Shown piece after piece: positions 26,286 to 35,340 of a stretch of 58,450 nt of DNA (the first letter of the stretch is position 1; each line of letters starts with the position of its first letter). Both the position numbers and the translations under genes were made by a program. The notes below the pieces were generated by a model. That model was given only the letters and a program-made list of their open reading frames with translations, was not told where the DNA came from and searched no databases. This stretch comes from CAYYMD01 sp964472875 (GTDB lineage Bacteria; Planctomycetota; Phycisphaerae; SM23-33). The DNA lies in the NCBI GenBank assembly GCA_964472875.1, contig CAYYMD010000013.1, positions 1-58,450 on the forward strand. Reading direction: 5' to 3'.

Positions 26286-27965
26286 TCAGGACAGCAGATC
26301 GGCCTTTTGAGGATTGAGTATGCGGCGCAGTTTACGCAGCGCTCGGATTTCTATCTGGCGGACTCTTTCCTTGGACAGGTCCATTTGCTTGCCCAGTTGA
26401 GCCAGTGTCATGTTGTCTCGCCGGTCCAGGCCATAATGCTGAACGAGCACCGACCGCTCCGATGGCGCCAGTTGCGCCAGGACGGTGTCGAGACTTTCCC
26501 TCAGTTCCGGTATGTTTAGTTCGTCCGGATCATAGGTCTGCAGGGCGGCAGCGACTTCGAGTATGTCATCGTGGCCGGTGGAGAAACGGTCGAGCTGGTA
26601 CTTCTCTTTGGGCACACTGCGCGCGAAGTTACGCATAATTACCCATGATGCGTATGTGCTAAAGCGGTTGCCGCGGGAGTAGTCGAACTTCTCCACCGCG
26701 CGCATAAGCGAGACGTTGCCGTCCGAGATGAGTTCGAACATGCTTTTTGGCCCACCAAGATGACGCTTGGCGATGGACACCACCAGGCGAAGGTTTGCGC
26801 GGATAATGTGGTTCTTGACGGCATTCGCCTGCAGCATAAGCGACTCGATTTGTTTCAGTTGCGAACTGCGAACGCGGTTGATGTCGATATTGCGGCGAAG
26901 GCGGTCGGCCTTGTACTTTAGATAGTTGTATTTGCGGAACAACGTTTTTTCCGCGGAGGCATCAAGCAGTGGAACTCTGTACAGCGACTTCAGGTAAGAA
27001 GGCATTTTATCCGATTGGGTACGAGACGTCTTTTTACTACTGTCGGCGGAATCGGGGACGGCTTGTCCGCCACGCTGTATTTTTTCGTCAGCGTCCGGGC
27101 TGTCAAACTCGGGATTATACATATAGGTGATGGGACGCTTGAGAAGTCGCACAGCCCGCATTTCATTGACAATTCGATAAATGCTTCCGCGTGTGCGGCC
27201 ATATTTTTTCGCAAGTTGCTGAACCGAGATGCCCTGAAGGAAACACCTGTATATTATGTTCTTGTCCTGGTCGGCCAGCGGTGCGGAAAGGTAGGGGAAA
27301 ATGGCCTTGTCTGGATGTTTCAGGTCGTGATTCCTGATGGTGTAACGAATGGTTTCCACGGCCCTGCCGGTCCGCGCCGCCAGTCGGCGTGCGATATCCA
27401 TGAGACTGCAGCGTGTGAAGCGGGCCATGCGCGCCGCCCGCCTTAGGATATCCGCCCGCTCCGAGCGGCTTACCTGCGTAAACTTCATGGACCGCATCAC
27501 CTGGCGACGGCGGTTTTGGGTGAACCATTTAACCGAACTTTCCAGAAATGCTACTCGTCTCCGTCCGTCGGGAAAGATCAGTGCTCTTGCAGGCAGGCCG
27601 GCATGACGCCAGCGGCGGATAGTGCGGGTTGAGACTCCGAAATGCCTGGCCATGGCCTTAGTGTCGTACACCCTTGAAGCGTAATCGCTGGTGTGGAGGT
27701 TGAAACTTTCACTGACATCCAACATAAGGTTAAGCACATCGGCACGGAGCTCGGTGCCCGGAATTGGGGAGAGATTCTGTTTGTCCGGCGGCGGGCGAAA
27801 CCCGGTAATTCGATACACTACGAATTCGTAGGGATACTGGCGAGTTGGATTTATGATATGAAGCAGGGCTTCGGCTGAATCTATGTACCCCTTGCGAAGG
27901 CGCTTGAGCCCGGCTATTAACTGGGCCGCCAGTTCCTCCATCGCCTTGTTTCGGTAATTACGCAT
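26286..27965 (-). CDS. Sigma-70 family factor with three N-terminal HTH segments
   Basis: The 559-aa protein joins putative DNA-binding helices to a sigma factor. N-terminal helix-turn-helix candidates are MerR/excisionase-like TKAMARHFGVSTRTIRRWR (about 103-121), LMDIARRLAARTGRAVETI (about 188-206) and VQQLAKKYGRTRGSIYRIV (about 248-266). A region 1.2-like VPLLDASAEKTLFRKY follows, then region 2 (about 381-458, ANLRLVVSIAKRHLG, FSTYASWVIMRNFAR) and region 4 (about 491-550, SKERVRQIEIRALRKLR). Only about 30 residues separate regions 2 and 4, so region 3 seems absent. GTG 28001 is in frame, but GGAGGGGAAAGGG lies downstream of it and ahead of ATG 27965. A promoter/operator precedes the gene. 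Confidence 0.9.
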   Translation of the reverse strand: MRNYRNKAMEELAAQLIAGLKRLRKGYIDSAEALLHIINPTRQYPYEFVVYRITGFRPPPDKQNLSPIPGTELRADVLNLMLDVSESFNLHTSDYASRVYDTKAMARHFGVSTRTIRRWRHAGLPARALIFPDGRRRVAFLESSVKWFTQNRRRQVMRSMKFTQVSRSERADILRRAARMARFTRCSLMDIARRLAARTGRAVETIRYTIRNHDLKHPDKAIFPYLSAPLADQDKNIIYRCFLQGISVQQLAKKYGRTRGSIYRIVNEMRAVRLLKRPITYMYNPEFDSPDADEKIQRGGQAVPDSADSSKKTSRTQSDKMPSYLKSLYRVPLLDASAEKTLFRKYNYLKYKADRLRRNIDINRVRSSQLKQIESLMLQANAVKNHIIRANLRLVVSIAKRHLGGPKSMFELISDGNVSLMRAVEKFDYSRGNRFSTYASWVIMRNFARSVPKEKYQLDRFSTGHDDILEVAAALQTYDPDELNIPELRESLDTVLAQLAPSERSVLVQHYGLDRRDNMTLAQLGKQMDLSKERVRQIEIRALRKLRRILNPQKADLLS

Positions 27966-28034
27966 TTCGGCGCAAACCCTTTCCCCTCCGATGACCGTCA
28001 CTCACGTGTCAGGACGGCCGAAATATTATGTTAC

Positions 28035-28063
28035 AGTATCTCACCTCAGGTGAAATATGGCAA
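28035..28063 (-). promoter_or_regulatory. Candidate promoter with embedded palindromic operator for the sigma-factor gene
   Basis: On the minus strand TTGCCA (28063-28058) and GATACT (28040-28035) are 17 bases apart, close to -35/-10 consensus. The spacer holds a perfect inverted repeat TCACCT-C-AGGTGA (28041-28053). The start ATG is about 70 bases downstream. Location inside the spacer is where a repressor would act. The sigma factor's own HTH segments make autoregulation plausible; that link is inference. Confidence 0.45.
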
Positions 28064-28124
28064 CACGAAACATATGCAGCCGACAAATTACACCCGCTGC
28101 GATAATATAGCGCGATATGGTACG

Positions 28125-29624
28125 TCACGGTTTGATTTGTGATATGGGCTCCAGAAACGGAGAGGCCTTCTTGCCTTCCAGGGCCTGGTCCCGTGCCTGG
28201 ATGGCCTTGTTGCGGGCTTCGGCGTCTCCGGTGAGTCTGTACAGATCTGTGTACGCCGAGGCCAGGGCGCCCTGGTAAACCCATTTGAATTTCGCTGGCG
28301 CCGCGTCGACGGCCATGGAGTTGAGTTGTATTGCTTCTTTGTATGCGCTTTCGGCGGCCGTGCGTGCCTGTTCGGTATCCGGCATGCAGTTTTTCAGCGT
28401 GTTGAGTGGCTGACTCAAAGAAGCATCCGAATTCTTTGCAACGTTGTCTATTTGTTTGCTCAAAGAGGTCAACTTTTGGGCCAGCAAGATATTTGCTTTG
28501 TGTGTGGACGCTATCGACTGGTGCATTTGGGACTGTTCGGCGAACAGCAGGGGGGCTTTATCTGTATTGGCTGATGCCGACCGCTGCGCGTATTCTGCTG
28601 CTCGGGCGTAAGCATCAATCGCCTGGGCACGGTTGTTAGTAATGTCGGAGCAGAGAGATGATATTTTTTCCGCTTGCTCGATGAGTTTGCTTATAGTATC
28701 GGAGATCTGCTGTTTGTGTTTTTCTAGTTGCTGATTTAAATTTTTAATGTCGCTTTGCCGGCCTGCAAGCAATTCCTGGGCTGCGTCTGCGCGGGCCCGG
28801 GCCGAAGCGGCCTGCGTGCGAAGGTCTTTGAGGACTGCCTGTTGTTTCTGGCGTGTGTTTTCTATTTTGCTAATTTCAGAGTTTATCCGATCTATCTCTT
28901 CCTGTAAGCTCATTGCCTCATTAAATAATTCCAGAGACTTCTCGCCGCTGGTGAGCCGGCTTTGAGTGCGCAATTCGCGAATCTGGTTCAGTAGTTTTTT
29001 GTTTTTTTCCTGCAGAGTCTCGAGTCTGTTTTTGGATTCATTCAGTGCTGTTTCTATGGAACTGATTTTCTCATTAAGTGATTCAATATTGGACTGTGCC
29101 AAGGAAAGCATCTGTTTTACTTCCTGGTTTGTGTCGGACGCGGCGCGCTGATAGAACTTGGTCCAATTGAGTGCGTTCCTGAGTTTTGAGGCAAGCTGAT
29201 CTGATTGTTTTACTTGCTTGGTCAACTCTGTTTCCCCTGCGGTGGCTGCATCGAGTCGGAGGCGCCCTATACTGGCGGCCACCGTCGTCAACGTCCTATT
29301 GGCAAGACTTACCGCGTTCTTTTCGGCACGGGGATTCGCCTCAATAGCGCTGCTTAGACGGTTTTCCGCCCGTTCAAGCAGATTTAGTGTGCGCATGTCC
29401 AGAGCAGGCCCCTTGGCCGCCGGCGCCGTAGTGGTTTCTTGGGGTTTAGCCCTTTCGGTGAACAATGCTTGCTCATAAACCCGCTGTGTGTGTGAAATAG
29501 CATCGAGGATATTTTTACCGGCTCGACGCGAAGAATATTCCGGTATGAACGACAGGCCTGTCACCACCGCCAGGCATGCAACGACTACGATTACGATGAC
29601 AATAAGTGTTTTAATATTTTTCAC
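28125..29624 (-). CDS. Membrane-anchored coiled-coil protein
   Basis: The 499-aa protein begins with one membrane helix (MKNIKTLIVIVIVVVACLAV, to about residue 26), then a short linker. A long charged helical region (about 70-330) has strong heptad character (e.g. EKISSIETALNESKNRLETL, EEIDRINSEISKIENTRQ). The C-terminal part is Ala-rich helix with a TPR-like finish (AYTDLYRLTGDAEARNKAIQ). A GTG start at 29624 is preceded by AGGAGAAATAACA. No catalytic motif. It lies downstream of the ExbB/ExbD genes on the same strand and may be a periplasm-facing structural part. Function unknown. Confidence 0.85.
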   Translation of the reverse strand: MKNIKTLIVIVIVVVACLAVVTGLSFIPEYSSRRAGKNILDAISHTQRVYEQALFTERAKPQETTTAPAAKGPALDMRTLNLLERAENRLSSAIEANPRAEKNAVSLANRTLTTVAASIGRLRLDAATAGETELTKQVKQSDQLASKLRNALNWTKFYQRAASDTNQEVKQMLSLAQSNIESLNEKISSIETALNESKNRLETLQEKNKKLLNQIRELRTQSRLTSGEKSLELFNEAMSLQEEIDRINSEISKIENTRQKQQAVLKDLRTQAASARARADAAQELLAGRQSDIKNLNQQLEKHKQQISDTISKLIEQAEKISSLCSDITNNRAQAIDAYARAAEYAQRSASANTDKAPLLFAEQSQMHQSIASTHKANILLAQKLTSLSKQIDNVAKNSDASLSQPLNTLKNCMPDTEQARTAAESAYKEAIQLNSMAVDAAPAKFKWVYQGALASAYTDLYRLTGDAEARNKAIQARDQALEGKKASPFLEPISQIKP

Positions 29625-29702
29625 TGTTATTTCTCCTAATCAGGCCGGTTTGGTTAAATTCAGTATATTATTTTTAAGGTCCGCACGAATGTTTTTCAAC
29701 CA

Positions 29703-30362
29703 TCATGATTTGGGATGTTCGTCATTGGAGCCGGGGGCGTCGATGTTGTGCCTAAAATTATTCCATATCTTCGAGACGTCTTGGAGGCGCTCGAGATAAT
29801 TACGCCGTGGTGATAAGACAAACATAACAGTGGTGTGCGAGCACTGGATATTAACGAGTTCCTTTTCTAATGTGCCGCAGTGACGCAGAAGTTGTTTGAG
29901 AATTTCACCATCTCCGGCGTATGCCCACTTGTTAGCAAGTGAGTTTGCGCACCATGCAGCCAGGGGCGCGGGTTTGTCCTGAGGAAAGGATTCGAATTTC
30001 CACGCGGCCATAAACGGCATTTGCGTTTCGCTTTCGTAAGCAAGGATGCTGTGATTGACGGTCATTCGACGCGGGCCATGTCCGATTTCATAGTTAAAAT
30101 CAAATCCGCGAAGCATGGCGCCGCTCACCATGCCGTAAGCGACATTATATGCTCTGGGACTGTGGCCTCCGTTCATTACGGCAAAATCCGCATATCGGGC
30201 GGGCATTTCGAAGGGGTCCCGCCACGAGAACCGCAGTCCGGATTCATTGGCCATGCGTGCCATGACGTTAGTGCGGTGGAACTGTTTCAATCTCACCACT
30301 GCGAACCAGAGCACACACACCCCGAGTAACCCGAAAAATGATGTTGTCAATAATAATTGCAC
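29703..30362 (-). CDS. Membrane-anchored protein of unknown function
   Basis: The 219-aa protein has one N-terminal membrane helix (LLLTTSFFGLLGVCVLWFAV, about 3-24), then a soluble domain with the conserved-looking WRDPFEMPARYADFAVMNGG and YGMVSGAMLRGFDFNYEIGHG segments. I do not recognise the family. GTG 30362 is preceded by AAGGTGATTCC. It lies 43 bases after the CX4CH protein gene and 78 bases before the coiled-coil protein gene. The arrangement implies cotranscription with both. Confidence 0.75.
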   Translation of the reverse strand: MQLLLTTSFFGLLGVCVLWFAVVRLKQFHRTNVMARMANESGLRFSWRDPFEMPARYADFAVMNGGHSPRAYNVAYGMVSGAMLRGFDFNYEIGHGPRRMTVNHSILAYESETQMPFMAAWKFESFPQDKPAPLAAWCANSLANKWAYAGDGEILKQLLRHCGTLEKELVNIQCSHTTVMFVLSPRRNYLERLQDVSKIWNNFRHNIDAPGSNDEHPKS

Positions 30363-30405
30363 GGAATCACCTTAAAAGGAGAACCGGCGACTATGGATTT
30401 TGCGC

Positions 30406-31575
30406 TTATTTCCGGGAAGAAACTCCGCCGGATTTTGAAGGTCGGGTTGTCGAGGCCGGCTTGTAGTTGAGGCGGTAATCCGGCGCCGGCGGACCTGCCA
30501 GCGATTTTATCCAGTTTTCTATGGCGATATATTTCCGGTCTTTCATGTCCGTAAAAACCGGATTAATTTCTTCAGGATGTTTCGTAGTCGCGAATCTGGG
30601 TGGCAGGCCATGCTGGAGCAGCAGCGAATATTCCACGTTATCTCTGTCGATAAGGCGGTATCTGTCGGTGGAAAATCGGTTCATTAAAACAAAATTGGTG
30701 TAAAGCGATCGGGTGTCGGGGCCTCGCACACTGTATAGTTTCAACCCGCCCTTTCCCCCGCCGGAGCCGTGACATTCTACCGATGCGCACCTTTGGGCTA
30801 CGGTGGGCCATACATCGTTTCGGAAATCCTTCATTACCTGGGGGTCGGACTTTATGAGAATGTCATTCTTTATGCCATAGTCCGTAACCGAGATATTTTC
30901 CAGAATGACCGAGAGCTTTCTGTAGTCAGGCAGTTGCCTGAATGCTTTTGCCTTGGCGCGATTGAATTCACCTCTTTTTAGCATCATATCGATAAATCGC
31001 TCTATGACGTCATCTTTAAAAACCACTGCAACACGTTCGTCCGCACCGATCTCTTCGATACGAATTTTGTAAATGTCCTCCATGCTGACGAGCTGTTTTG
31101 GACTGATTTCAGGTCTTGGTCTTTTGGTCTCGTCTGTCGGAGTTGTGGGTTTTTCACCTTTAATTTTCCCTTCCACTACCCTCAGCAGGAGTTTGGCTTT
31201 TTCGTGCTGAGGGTCCAGTCTAATGGTTTCCTTCAGTTCCTTTCGGGCTATTTCGAGTTTATCATTCTCATAAGCCCACATGGCCAGTTTGTAATGCGCT
31301 TCGGGATCTTCGTGCTGGCCTTTTTCTTTGATTTTATCGAGTTTTTGCTGATATTCATCCTGGACGGTTTTAAATGCCTCGATCTTTTCTACTTCCTCTT
31401 TCGTTTTGGTTATGACGGCGCCTTGTCGTAGTGTAATCTGGTAGCCCTCATCTGTTTCCTCGACTTCGCCGATGAGTACCCTTCCATCCGTGAGGGTTAT
31501 CTTTTTCTGTTCAGCAACAGTCAAAGCAGTAAGGACCAGGCAGCAGGTTATTATTGAAAGTGCATATTTGTTCAT
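30406..31575 (-). CDS. Secreted TPR protein with CX4CH haem-like motif
   Basis: The 389-aa protein has a signal peptide (MNKYALSIITCCLVLTALTV) followed by a small beta module (KKITLTDGRVLIGEVEETDE, about 24-68). TPR-like helices cover about 90-137 (AHYKLAMWAYENDKLEIARK). The C-terminal half holds RCASVECHGSGGGKGGLKLY with Cys263, Cys268 and His269, a CX4CH spacing instead of CX2CH. The surroundings (FRNDVWPTVAQRC..., HPEEINPVFTDMKDRKYIAIENWIKSL) resemble planctomycete cytochrome-like domains. Haem binding is possible but unproven. AAGGCAAGCT precedes ATG 31575. It is separated from the motor genes by tRNA-Cys. Confidence 0.83.
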   Translation of the reverse strand: MNKYALSIITCCLVLTALTVAEQKKITLTDGRVLIGEVEETDEGYQITLRQGAVITKTKEEVEKIEAFKTVQDEYQQKLDKIKEKGQHEDPEAHYKLAMWAYENDKLEIARKELKETIRLDPQHEKAKLLLRVVEGKIKGEKPTTPTDETKRPRPEISPKQLVSMEDIYKIRIEEIGADERVAVVFKDDVIERFIDMMLKRGEFNRAKAKAFRQLPDYRKLSVILENISVTDYGIKNDILIKSDPQVMKDFRNDVWPTVAQRCASVECHGSGGGKGGLKLYSVRGPDTRSLYTNFVLMNRFSTDRYRLIDRDNVEYSLLLQHGLPPRFATTKHPEEINPVFTDMKDRKYIAIENWIKSLAGPPAPDYRLNYKPASTTRPSKSGGVSSRK

Positions 31576-31653
31576 AGCTTGCCTTTATATTGATAATATT
31601 ATCCGCTGACAGTTAAAGAATCAGCTTGCCGATTTACGGCTTTCTTTTTCTAA

Positions 31654-31727
31654 AGGCGGCAGTGGGATTTGAACCCACGAATAACGGATTTGCAATCCGT
31701 CGCCTTAGTCCACTTGGCTATGCCGCC
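31654..31727 (-). tRNA. tRNA-Cys (anticodon GCA)
   Basis: The 74-base minus-strand tRNA has a 7-bp acceptor stem (GGCGGCA/TGCCGCC), anticodon loop TTGCAAA in a 5-bp ACGGA/TCCGT stem, T loop TTCAAAT in a 5-bp GTGGG/CCCAC stem, and discriminator T. U at position 73 is the identity base of tRNA-Cys. CCA is not encoded. It lies between two protein genes on the same strand. Confidence 0.96.
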
Positions 31728-31793
31728 GCCAGTTTATCAGGACTTTAAAATATCAAATTCTTTTACGCCGGGTCAATGTCGTCCGGCTGCTGG

Positions 31794-34700
31794 TTATTTT
31801 TCGAGAAGGTTTTTCACTTCTGATTCTATTTCAAGGAACCGGGAGGCGTATCCGAACATGTTCCGGCTTCCCATTTGTTCCGCAAAATCTCGCATCTGTC
31901 GGATACGAATCAGGATTTTTTTTAGGTTATTTTTGTTGTCACGGTTTGCCTCAAGCAGGCACCGAATGTAATCGGCCTGGGCCGACCAATACAGGTCTTT
32001 GTATTGCTCCGGGTTTATGCCGGCAGTTAACTGCGAATAAAAATCCAGAGATTTTTCATAATTTCCAAGCGCCTGATGCGCCTTAGCCAGGCCACGAAGG
32101 TTTGTGGCATCAACGGGGAGGTTCTGTTTCAGTATTTCGGCCAGTTTGTTTTGTGATTTGCGCAGTTCATTTCTGAGTCTATTTGCCAGGTCGCTGCGCA
32201 CGGAATCGTCCTTTATCTCGGGCAATTTTCGCACGGCATATTCCACGTCTTGTGCCGGGGCAATGTCATCTGTCTCAATGCCGTATTCCAAGAGGTTTTT
32301 AAGGAACTTTTCCGCAAGTACTCTGAGCTGGGCGGCGTTTTGGGCGGCCTCAATTTTTGCCAACTGGTCTTTAAGCTGCTTTTCTATTCTGTTTATTTTC
32401 TGCTGGTTTTGCTTCTTTTCGTATTCCCTGCACTCCTGGAAAATACTCAATGCTTTTTCGGCCTGGCCGTTCTCAAGAAGGGCCTCGGCATACATCTGGT
32501 TCATTGAGTACTTGCGCTGCGGTGATGCATCCTGTGCGCGCTGGTGCAGGTCTGTGGCGAATTTCAGATATGCCTGTTTGTAATTTTCCAGCTGCGACGA
32601 GCCAGTGTCTGATTGCCTCAACTCTCTGATTTCGCTGCGTACTTCTCTAATCACAAGATTTATCAGTTGGCCCGCTTGCTGAGGATATTTTTCGCGGAAA
32701 TCTTCAAGTTTGTTGATGGCCTCCTCGGTTTGACCTTCTGCCGCCAGCTTTCTGATTTCGAATTCGGCGCCCCGACGAACCGCCGGCGTGCCGGGCCATT
32801 TTTCGGGCAGATTATCCAGTTTCTGCCTGGCGATAATTTTGCGTTCAAGGATGTCGTAGTAGATAACCGCCGCCAGGAAGTGGGACCTTGCGCCCCATTG
32901 ACGCAGGTCCTTGGACATCGACTGGTCGGAAGTTTGTTTGGCTTTTTCGGCCGCTTCTTTGGCGTAGGCCTCCAGGGCCGATGCCAGTTTTTCGGCCTCG
33001 TTGTTTCGCTTTTGCTTTGCGAGTTCGTCGTCTTTTTCGAGGATACGATACCGCAAGTCCAGCGTTCTGAACCGGGCATCCATATACTCAGGCCTGTTTG
33101 GGGGAACTTTTGAATATGCTTCAATAGCATCCTTGAGCAGTTGGATTTCTTTTTCACCGGAAACATTTCCGGCCTTTTGTTCATATTCCCAACCCAGATC
33201 GAAACACCACGGGGCAAGTTCCGGCTTATCAGTCGAGTCTTTGTTTTTATCCCATTGGTCTTTATTGAGAAGAATTTCAAGCGAATGAATATAGTTCTGT
33301 CGTATATTTGCAGCGACTGGCTTATCCTTTTCTCGGCGGTCCTGGACCACTGCCTGGAATGTAATGGCGGCATTTTTAGCGGCCTGTGCAGCCAGACGAT
33401 TTTCGGGAAATTCTTCCGCCAGCTTTATGAAATTCTCACCCGCCTTAAGATTCTGACGCTGAGAATTGTATATCATCGCTGTTTGCCAAAGCGCCTGCGG
33501 ACGAACCATTTGCGAAATACTGTCCTCGCGGCCGATGATCATGTCCAGTAGTTCAAGCGCTTTGTCCGGATTGTTTTGTGTGCGGGCGCGCGAAACCAGA
33601 GCCAGCAGCACCACGGAGTTGAGGTTTTCGTAATCCTCTCGCTGCCGGTAGCGGGTGGCTATTATTTCGTAGAAAGCTCGCTGAATGTTTGGGTCCGTGT
33701 GTTTTTCGATGAAACGATACAGGGCTGCCTGAGCTTTGCGGGTGTACTCATTTTTCTTTTCGGCGTTTTCTGTCGCCTGGGCTCGTTGCTCGAAGAGGTA
33801 ATTTTCCAGCATTGCTGCCTTGGCATCTATTTGTATGGCGACGTTTTGCTGGTTTTGTAATATTTGCTCTCCCGCCTGTCTGAAGCGTTCCGTTTCCTCC
33901 AGTGCCTGTTCGTATTTTCCCGATTCTATAAGGTTGCGAACAATTTCAAACATGGCCTGTATGCGAACGGGCGTTTGGGCTTTCTTGCCGGCCGCCTGCG
34001 AAAGATATTGATTGGCCTCTTGATGATTTTGTGCTATGCGCGAGGCGATGCCACTGATTAACAGCGACCAGTATTTGACGCCGGATTCTTCACCACCGCG
34101 AGCAAATTCATCGACAGCAGTGGCCGCGGCTTGAGCCATGGTGGTTTTCCTCTGCTTGTCGGACAGGGCTAGTGCCCTGTAAAGATAAAGCCATCCGGCT
34201 TTGTATTTTATGTTCTTCAGAAGGTCCTCTGCCTGGGGCACAATCACGGCGAGTTTTACAAGGTCGCCCTGCCATTCAGGCATTTGCCATTCGAGGTCCT
34301 GCTTCAACATGGTTATCTGCGAAATCGGCTCTTTGGTCATCTCCCGCAGCATCCGGCGGTCTTCCTGCCCACCCTGGAGGTAAAGCAGTCGCAACGCGTA
34401 TGGTTCACATCGAAGTATGCCCAGGACGTTAGCGATTCGCAGTCGCAACCTGTACCGTTCGAGAAGTTTTTTGGGCTCGTCGGACTGCGGCATGGATTCC
34501 AGGGATTGCTTTAAATATTCGGCGGCATCTTCGAGTAATTTATTGCGGTGAGAAAGTGAGAGGTCTGGCTGGTTGGCCTTTGCGACGAGACTTTCGGCCA
34601 TGACGCGGGGGTCCGCCTTCTCGGCCAGCGCATTGAGCAACTCGCTCATTTCCAGACCCGAAAGTGTCTGGGCCAGTTCCGTGGGGTCGAGTTGACTGTA

Positions 34701-34817
34701 TGCACTTTTGGCGCTTTCCTGTTCCTGTGACTCCTGTGAATAAAGAGTATTAATAAAAACGGCGAGTGCCACCATGCCGATTGCCGATACATGTGTAATC
34801 AATTTGCGCGCGTGCAT
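31794..34817 (-). CDS. Exported 1007-aa TPR/helical-repeat protein
   Basis: The 1007-aa protein has a signal peptide (MHARKLITHVSAIGMVALAV, cut after about residue 27, LYSQ). The rest is helical repeat with TPR-like units throughout: ESGKYEQALEETERFRQAGE, NPDKALELLDMIIG, NLKAGENFIKLAEEFPENRL, AEGQTEEAINKLEDFREKYP and LGNYEKSLDFYSQLTAG. Glu/Lys/Ala-rich helices are also prominent. No catalytic motif is visible. GAGGTTTATAAAA precedes ATG 34817. It starts 12 bases after the second ExbD stop, so it is very probably part of the motor operon and could be its periplasmic scaffold or target. Confidence 0.88.
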   Translation of the reverse strand: MHARKLITHVSAIGMVALAVFINTLYSQESQEQESAKSAYSQLDPTELAQTLSGLEMSELLNALAEKADPRVMAESLVAKANQPDLSLSHRNKLLEDAAEYLKQSLESMPQSDEPKKLLERYRLRLRIANVLGILRCEPYALRLLYLQGGQEDRRMLREMTKEPISQITMLKQDLEWQMPEWQGDLVKLAVIVPQAEDLLKNIKYKAGWLYLYRALALSDKQRKTTMAQAAATAVDEFARGGEESGVKYWSLLISGIASRIAQNHQEANQYLSQAAGKKAQTPVRIQAMFEIVRNLIESGKYEQALEETERFRQAGEQILQNQQNVAIQIDAKAAMLENYLFEQRAQATENAEKKNEYTRKAQAALYRFIEKHTDPNIQRAFYEIIATRYRQREDYENLNSVVLLALVSRARTQNNPDKALELLDMIIGREDSISQMVRPQALWQTAMIYNSQRQNLKAGENFIKLAEEFPENRLAAQAAKNAAITFQAVVQDRREKDKPVAANIRQNYIHSLEILLNKDQWDKNKDSTDKPELAPWCFDLGWEYEQKAGNVSGEKEIQLLKDAIEAYSKVPPNRPEYMDARFRTLDLRYRILEKDDELAKQKRNNEAEKLASALEAYAKEAAEKAKQTSDQSMSKDLRQWGARSHFLAAVIYYDILERKIIARQKLDNLPEKWPGTPAVRRGAEFEIRKLAAEGQTEEAINKLEDFREKYPQQAGQLINLVIREVRSEIRELRQSDTGSSQLENYKQAYLKFATDLHQRAQDASPQRKYSMNQMYAEALLENGQAEKALSIFQECREYEKKQNQQKINRIEKQLKDQLAKIEAAQNAAQLRVLAEKFLKNLLEYGIETDDIAPAQDVEYAVRKLPEIKDDSVRSDLANRLRNELRKSQNKLAEILKQNLPVDATNLRGLAKAHQALGNYEKSLDFYSQLTAGINPEQYKDLYWSAQADYIRCLLEANRDNKNNLKKILIRIRQMRDFAEQMGSRNMFGYASRFLEIESEVKNLLEK

Positions 34818-34829
34818 TTTTATAAACCT

Positions 34830-35330
34830 CTAACTGCTTGAGGCAAAACTTATTTCTTCGAATTTTGCTCTGACTGCCTGGTTATAAGCTTCGGCGGCAT
34901 AGCCCCACCTTACGGTCGCCCTGGGTTCGATGATTACCGGCGGGGCACTCTTGGGGTCTGGCCCGCGTCGTCTGAGCAATTGTTCATAAAGCTCTTCGGG
35001 GCCGGTTATCGCCGCGCCGCCGGCGCCGGGCGTAATTTCGTATACCACATCCCTGCGGTCCGGTCCGCGAGGATGCAGGTTAATACGAATGGGGTGGGCA
35101 ATAGATGTAGAAGGTTCTTGGACCGGGCCACGGGGAAGCGTGCCGGGCAGAAGGCCTTCGGGCTGAAAGTTCGTTGTTAATATAAAGTACAGCAGCAACT
35201 GGAACACCACGTCAATCATGGGCGTCAGAGGCGGCTGTAGTTTGCCCTTGGCCCGTCCCCGCCTCATTCGGGCGGATATATGGTGGACTGTTTCTTCCTG
35301 TTGCTGACTTTGTCCGTTATCGGCAGCCAT
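34830..35330 (-). CDS. ExbD/TolR biopolymer transport protein (second copy)
   Basis: The 166-aa protein has a basic cytosolic N-terminus, one membrane helix (PPLTPMIDVVFQLLLYFILT, about 33-52) with the conserved proton-pathway Asp40, then a periplasmic domain ending EEISFASSS. ExbD/TolR dimers sit inside an ExbB/TolQ pentamer and use the proton motive force to move a periplasmic partner. It lies 10 bases after the first ExbD gene; the two share the LTPMID motif but differ in length and periplasmic sequence, suggesting a heterodimeric stator core. Confidence 0.94.
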   Translation of the reverse strand: MAADNGQSQQQEETVHHISARMRRGRAKGKLQPPLTPMIDVVFQLLLYFILTTNFQPEGLLPGTLPRGPVQEPSTSIAHPIRINLHPRGPDRRDVVYEITPGAGGAAITGPEELYEQLLRRRGPDPKSAPPVIIEPRATVRWGYAAEAYNQAVRAKFEEISFASSS

Positions 35331-35340
35331 TTTTGCCTCT

